DNA of 64,000 bases from Erythrobacter fulvus. Lineage in GTDB: Bacteria > Pseudomonadota > Alphaproteobacteria > Sphingomonadales > Sphingomonadaceae. The notes beneath the pieces were generated by a model. That model searched no databases, had not been told where the DNA came from, and saw only the letters and a program-made list of their open reading frames with translations. The translations under genes were made by a program, and so were the position numbers. Positions within the stretch are counted from its first letter, which is position 1. Each line of letters opens with the position of its first letter. The DNA is taken from the NCBI RefSeq assembly GCF_028595285.1, contig NZ_JAQQXQ010000005.1:1-64000 (forward strand), given 5' to 3'. This document shows, in pieces, positions 61,190-64,000 of the stretch.

Positions 61190-63814
61190 ATGCGTTCGAC
61201 CCACACCGGCTTTGCCGGCTCGTACCGATCCACCCTGCTGGCAGGTGCTGCCGCCATTGCCGCCGCCATGCCGGGCGTCGCGCTGGCACAGGACCAGGAG
61301 CCCGAAATCGAGGCACCGGAAAGCAGCAACGTCATTATCGTCACCGCGTCCAAGCGCGAACAGACCCTGCAGGAAACTCCGATCGCAGTGTCGGTGACCA
61401 GTGGCGAAGTGCTGGAGCAGGCGCAGATCCGCGACGTGCTCGACCTGCAGACCGTCACCCCGTCGCTGCGCGTCAGCCAGCTTCAGACCTCGTCGGCCTC
61501 GACCTTCATCATCCGCGGTTTCGGTAACGGCGACAACAACTTCGGCGTCGAACCTTCGGTCGGCGTGTTCATCGACGGCGTGTTCCGTTCGCGTTCGGCC
61601 GGCGCCCTGTCCGACCTTAACAACGTCCAACGCATCGAAGTCCTGAACGGTCCGCAATCGACCCTGTTCGGCAAGAACGCCAGCGCCGGCGTGATCTCGA
61701 TCATTACCCGCGAACCGCAGTTCGAGTTCGGCGGTTCGGTCGAGGCGAGCTACGGCAATTTCAACAACATCTTCCTTCGCGGTGATGTGACCGGGCCGAT
61801 TACCGATAACATCGCCTTCTCGCTCGACGGCACCTATCAGAAGCGTGACGGGACGGCGGAGATCGTCAATCTCGGTGTTGACCAGAACGACCGTAACCGC
61901 TGGTCGACCCGCGGCCAGCTGCTGATCGAGCCGACGCCCGATTTCCGCATCCGCGCGATCGCCGACTATTCGCGTATCGACGAAGTTTGCTGTCAGGTCG
62001 GCACTGTTGTCGCCGGCCCGACTGCGCCCGCACTCAACCTGTTGGGCGGGCAGGTGCAGAACTTCGACACCTTCTTCAACCGCACGTCGAGCCTCAACAT
62101 CGTGCCGGTCAACGAAGTCGATAACTACGGCGGCTCGATCCAGATGGATTACAGCGCCGGTGCGCTGAGCTTCACCTCGATCACCGCCTATCGCGAACTG
62201 ACGAACTTCTTCCGTTCGGATATCGACTACACCGGTGCCGACATCGCCCGCGAACAGCGCGATCAGGGCGTCGACACCTTCACACAGGAACTGCGCGTCG
62301 CGTCGGATTTCGACGGGCCGATCAACTTCCTGCTCGGCGGTTTCTACTTCGACGAGAAGATCACGCAGGAAAGCCGGATCGAGAACGGGTCGCAGATCCG
62401 CGACTTCTTCGAAATCCTTGCCGGCGGTAACCCGGCGGCCGTCCTTTCAGGCGCGCCGAGCGTGTTCAACGGGGTGGAGGCCGCACTTGGCCTGCCGCAG
62501 GAAAGCATCTTCCTGACCCCGCTGCTGACCAGCGAAAGCTTCCGCATGGACAACACCGCCTGGTCGGTGTTCGGTACGGTCGACTTCGAACCGGTCGACG
62601 GCCTCGTGCTGACCGCCGGCTTCAACTACACCGACGACAAGAAGCGTTTCGCGCTGAGCCAGAATAGCTTCGATCCGCTGGCCAACATCAACCTTGTCGA
62701 TGCGGTTATCGTCGGCCAGATCGCACAGCTGACGGCGACGCCGCCGGCCAATATCGGTCCGGCCCAGATCGCCGCCTTCCAGGCCGCCAACCCGGCTGCT
62801 TTCGCCGCGATCGCGGCGGCGGCGACCAACCCGGCGCAGAACCCGCTGCTGGCACTGCAACCGTTCCAGTTCCAGCCGCCGTTCCTCGCCATTCCGAACG
62901 CGGTAGAGGATGGTCGTACCAATGACGACAAGTTCACCTACCTGCTGCGCGCCGCGTATCAGTTCTCGAACGAACTGAACGTCTATTTGAGCTATGCCAC
63001 CGGCTTCAAGGCGAGCTCGGTCAACCTTTCGCGCGACAGCCGTCCGCTGGGTACCGATTTCGTTGCCGGCCCGCGTGGTTCGACGATCCTCGCGCCGTCC
63101 TCGCCGATCCGCGATGCGGGGCTGGCGGTTCCGAACCTCGTATCCGGCACCCGCTTTGCCGGTCCGGAAGAAGCCGAAGTCTACGAAATCGGCGTGAAGG
63201 GCCAGTGGGACGGCGTCGGCTTCAACCTCGCGGTGTTCGACCAGACGATCCAGGGCTTCCAGAGCTTCGCCTTCACCGGCACCGGCTTCGCCTTGCGCAA
63301 CGCAGGTGAACAGTCGGTCAAGGGCTTCGAGTTCGACACCACGATCAACCCGACCGACGGTCTGGTGCTGACCTTCGCGGTGACCCACCTCGATCCGCTG
63401 TTCGACAGCTTCACCGGTTCGGTGGTTGGTGATCTGACCGGCCAGCGGCCGGCGGGCATCCCGTCCTGGGCGATCGCCACTTCGGCAACCTACACCCACG
63501 AATGGGACAGCGGTTCGAAGCTGATCACCCGTCTGGATTACAGCCACGAAAGCAATACCGACATCAACAACGGTCTGCCGACCTTCAATGCGGCGCTGGG
63601 CAACACGGAGATCTTCCGCCGCGAGGTCAACCTCGTGAACGGCGCGATCACGCTGGCGCTCAATAACGGGATCGAACTGGGTGTCTGGGGCCGCAACCTG
63701 CTCGACGACGAATATCTGCTCACCGTCTTCGACGGCGTCGCGCAGGCGGGCACGGTTTCGGGCTATCCCAACCAGCCGCGCACCTATGGCGGCCTGGTAC
63801 GCTTCCGCTTCTGA
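61190..63814 (+). CDS. TonB-dependent outer membrane receptor
   Basis: 874 residues from the ATG at 61190, after GAGGAGAGGAG. Signal peptide (LLAGAAAIAAAMPGVALAQ), then a TonB-box-like segment (IIVTASKREQTLQETPIAVSV). The plug domain spans about residues 50-170 (TFIIRGFGNGD, SVGVFIDGVFRSRSAG, RIEVLNGPQSTLFGKNASAGVISIIT). The 22-strand barrel ends with YGGLVRFRF, the aromatic terminal residue needed for outer membrane insertion. The IRGFG and GPQSTLFGKNA patterns match the large sphingomonad TBDR group for carbohydrates, flavonoids or other organics; substrate unknown. An Ala/Pro-rich insertion occurs around residue 510-560. Confidence 0.94.
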   Translation: MRSTHTGFAGSYRSTLLAGAAAIAAAMPGVALAQDQEPEIEAPESSNVIIVTASKREQTLQETPIAVSVTSGEVLEQAQIRDVLDLQTVTPSLRVSQLQTSSASTFIIRGFGNGDNNFGVEPSVGVFIDGVFRSRSAGALSDLNNVQRIEVLNGPQSTLFGKNASAGVISIITREPQFEFGGSVEASYGNFNNIFLRGDVTGPITDNIAFSLDGTYQKRDGTAEIVNLGVDQNDRNRWSTRGQLLIEPTPDFRIRAIADYSRIDEVCCQVGTVVAGPTAPALNLLGGQVQNFDTFFNRTSSLNIVPVNEVDNYGGSIQMDYSAGALSFTSITAYRELTNFFRSDIDYTGADIAREQRDQGVDTFTQELRVASDFDGPINFLLGGFYFDEKITQESRIENGSQIRDFFEILAGGNPAAVLSGAPSVFNGVEAALGLPQESIFLTPLLTSESFRMDNTAWSVFGTVDFEPVDGLVLTAGFNYTDDKKRFALSQNSFDPLANINLVDAVIVGQIAQLTATPPANIGPAQIAAFQAANPAAFAAIAAAATNPAQNPLLALQPFQFQPPFLAIPNAVEDGRTNDDKFTYLLRAAYQFSNELNVYLSYATGFKASSVNLSRDSRPLGTDFVAGPRGSTILAPSSPIRDAGLAVPNLVSGTRFAGPEEAEVYEIGVKGQWDGVGFNLAVFDQTIQGFQSFAFTGTGFALRNAGEQSVKGFEFDTTINPTDGLVLTFAVTHLDPLFDSFTGSVVGDLTGQRPAGIPSWAIATSATYTHEWDSGSKLITRLDYSHESNTDINNGLPTFNAALGNTEIFRREVNLVNGAITLALNNGIELGVWGRNLLDDEYLLTVFDGVAQAGTVSGYPNQPRTYGGLVRFRF

Positions 63815-63838
63815 CGCGGACGCCCGTAACGAAATGCG

Positions 63839-63870
63839 AAGGCCCCGTGCAGCGATGCGCGGGGCCTTTT
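63839..63870 (+). terminator. Intrinsic terminator after the TonB receptor
   Basis: AAGGCCCCG at 63839-63847 pairs with CGGGGCCTT at 63860-63868, followed by TT and CGTTTG. The loop has 12 bases, with inner GC pairs shortening it. It starts 24 bases after the stop codon. Confidence 0.8.
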
Positions 63871-63943
63871 CGTTTGCCTTGGAACAAGGATTATGGTGCC
63901 TTGAGAGGGTGTTACGCACAACGCATGAGAGGGGATCACGCAC

Positions 63944-64000
63944 ATGGAATGGATGATTTTGCCGTTCAAACGGTATGTCGATTTTCAAGGCCGTTGGCGG
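63944..64000 (+). CDS. DUF805 family membrane protein, 5' part
   Basis: Nineteen codons are inside the window: the encoded start MEWMILPFKRYVDFQGRWR is the usual beginning of DUF805 proteins (Trp/Met, then Pro-Phe, then YxDFxGR). GAGAGGGG lies about 10 bases before the ATG. The full protein would be a four-helix inner membrane protein of about 120-150 residues. It is cut by the window end. Confidence 0.75.
   Translation, partial: MEWMILPFKRYVDFQGRWR

Overview
The window is a GC-rich, densely packed bacterial chromosome segment. Gene content fits an alphaproteobacterium of the Sphingomonadales, most likely Erythrobacteraceae. Pointers are a large TonB-dependent receptor with an aromatic C-terminus, secreted S9 and S10 peptidases, a hemC-hemD-mitofilin-like cluster, a TypA/PutP/CcdA/thioredoxin block and a bacterial Anbu proteasome-like operon. 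This placement is inference from protein families only. I see no rRNA, tRNA, CRISPR array, insertion sequence or prophage.

Layout. (1) 0.2-5 kb: an ECF sigma factor overlapping two small membrane proteins, a decayed NCS1 permease C-terminus, an SDR oxidoreductase, an unknown membrane protein and a DUF3500 protein. (2) 5-13 kb: a DEAD-box helicase, an S9 peptidase and a 1297-residue autotransporter; a perfect hairpin separates the last two. (3) 13.4-24.2 kb: a sulfide/persulfide block. An ArsR-family regulator and a 1-Cys peroxiredoxin diverge from an ETHE1-like dioxygenase, two YeeE/PmpAB sulfur transporter halves, a DUF442 protein, a type II sulfide:quinone oxidoreductase and a SulP transporter. 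A ferritin-like protein, a second 1-Cys peroxiredoxin, a cyanide-insensitive-type bd oxidase (two subunits plus a DUF2474 micro-subunit) and a DCC-family protein follow. (4) 24.2-31.3 kb: carbon and amino-acid catabolism (lactate 2-monooxygenase, succinate-semialdehyde dehydrogenase, alanine dehydrogenase, fumarylacetoacetase-like, maleylacetoacetate isomerase, glutaryl-CoA dehydrogenase), with a consensus parS-like site at 28305-28320. (5) 31.4-49.7 kb: regulatory and housekeeping genes: response regulator, VWA lipoprotein, Wzx-like flippase, gpsA, tsaD, hemC, hemD, a COG4223/mitofilin-like protein, a UbiH-family hydroxylase, a DsbD-like reductase, an S10 peptidase and uvrB. (6) 49.8-54.6 kb: the Anbu operon (ATP-grasp, alpha-E, transglutaminase, Anbu), then a LuxR-type regulator with a degenerate receiver. 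(7) 54.7-64 kb: extensin-like lipoprotein, glyoxalase-fold protein, CcdA, thioredoxin, putP, typA, a TonB receptor and the first codons of a DUF805 protein.

The most interesting region is the sulfide block. Its regulator looks like BigR/SqrR but has no cysteine at all, so it cannot sense persulfide by the known dithiol switch. Sulfide oxidation genes sit beside a bd-type oxidase of a class known to resist sulfide. Three ATTTTGG direct repeats spaced 20-21 bp lie between SulP and the ferritin-like gene, and TTTACAT-containing dyads lie at two promoters around the regulator.
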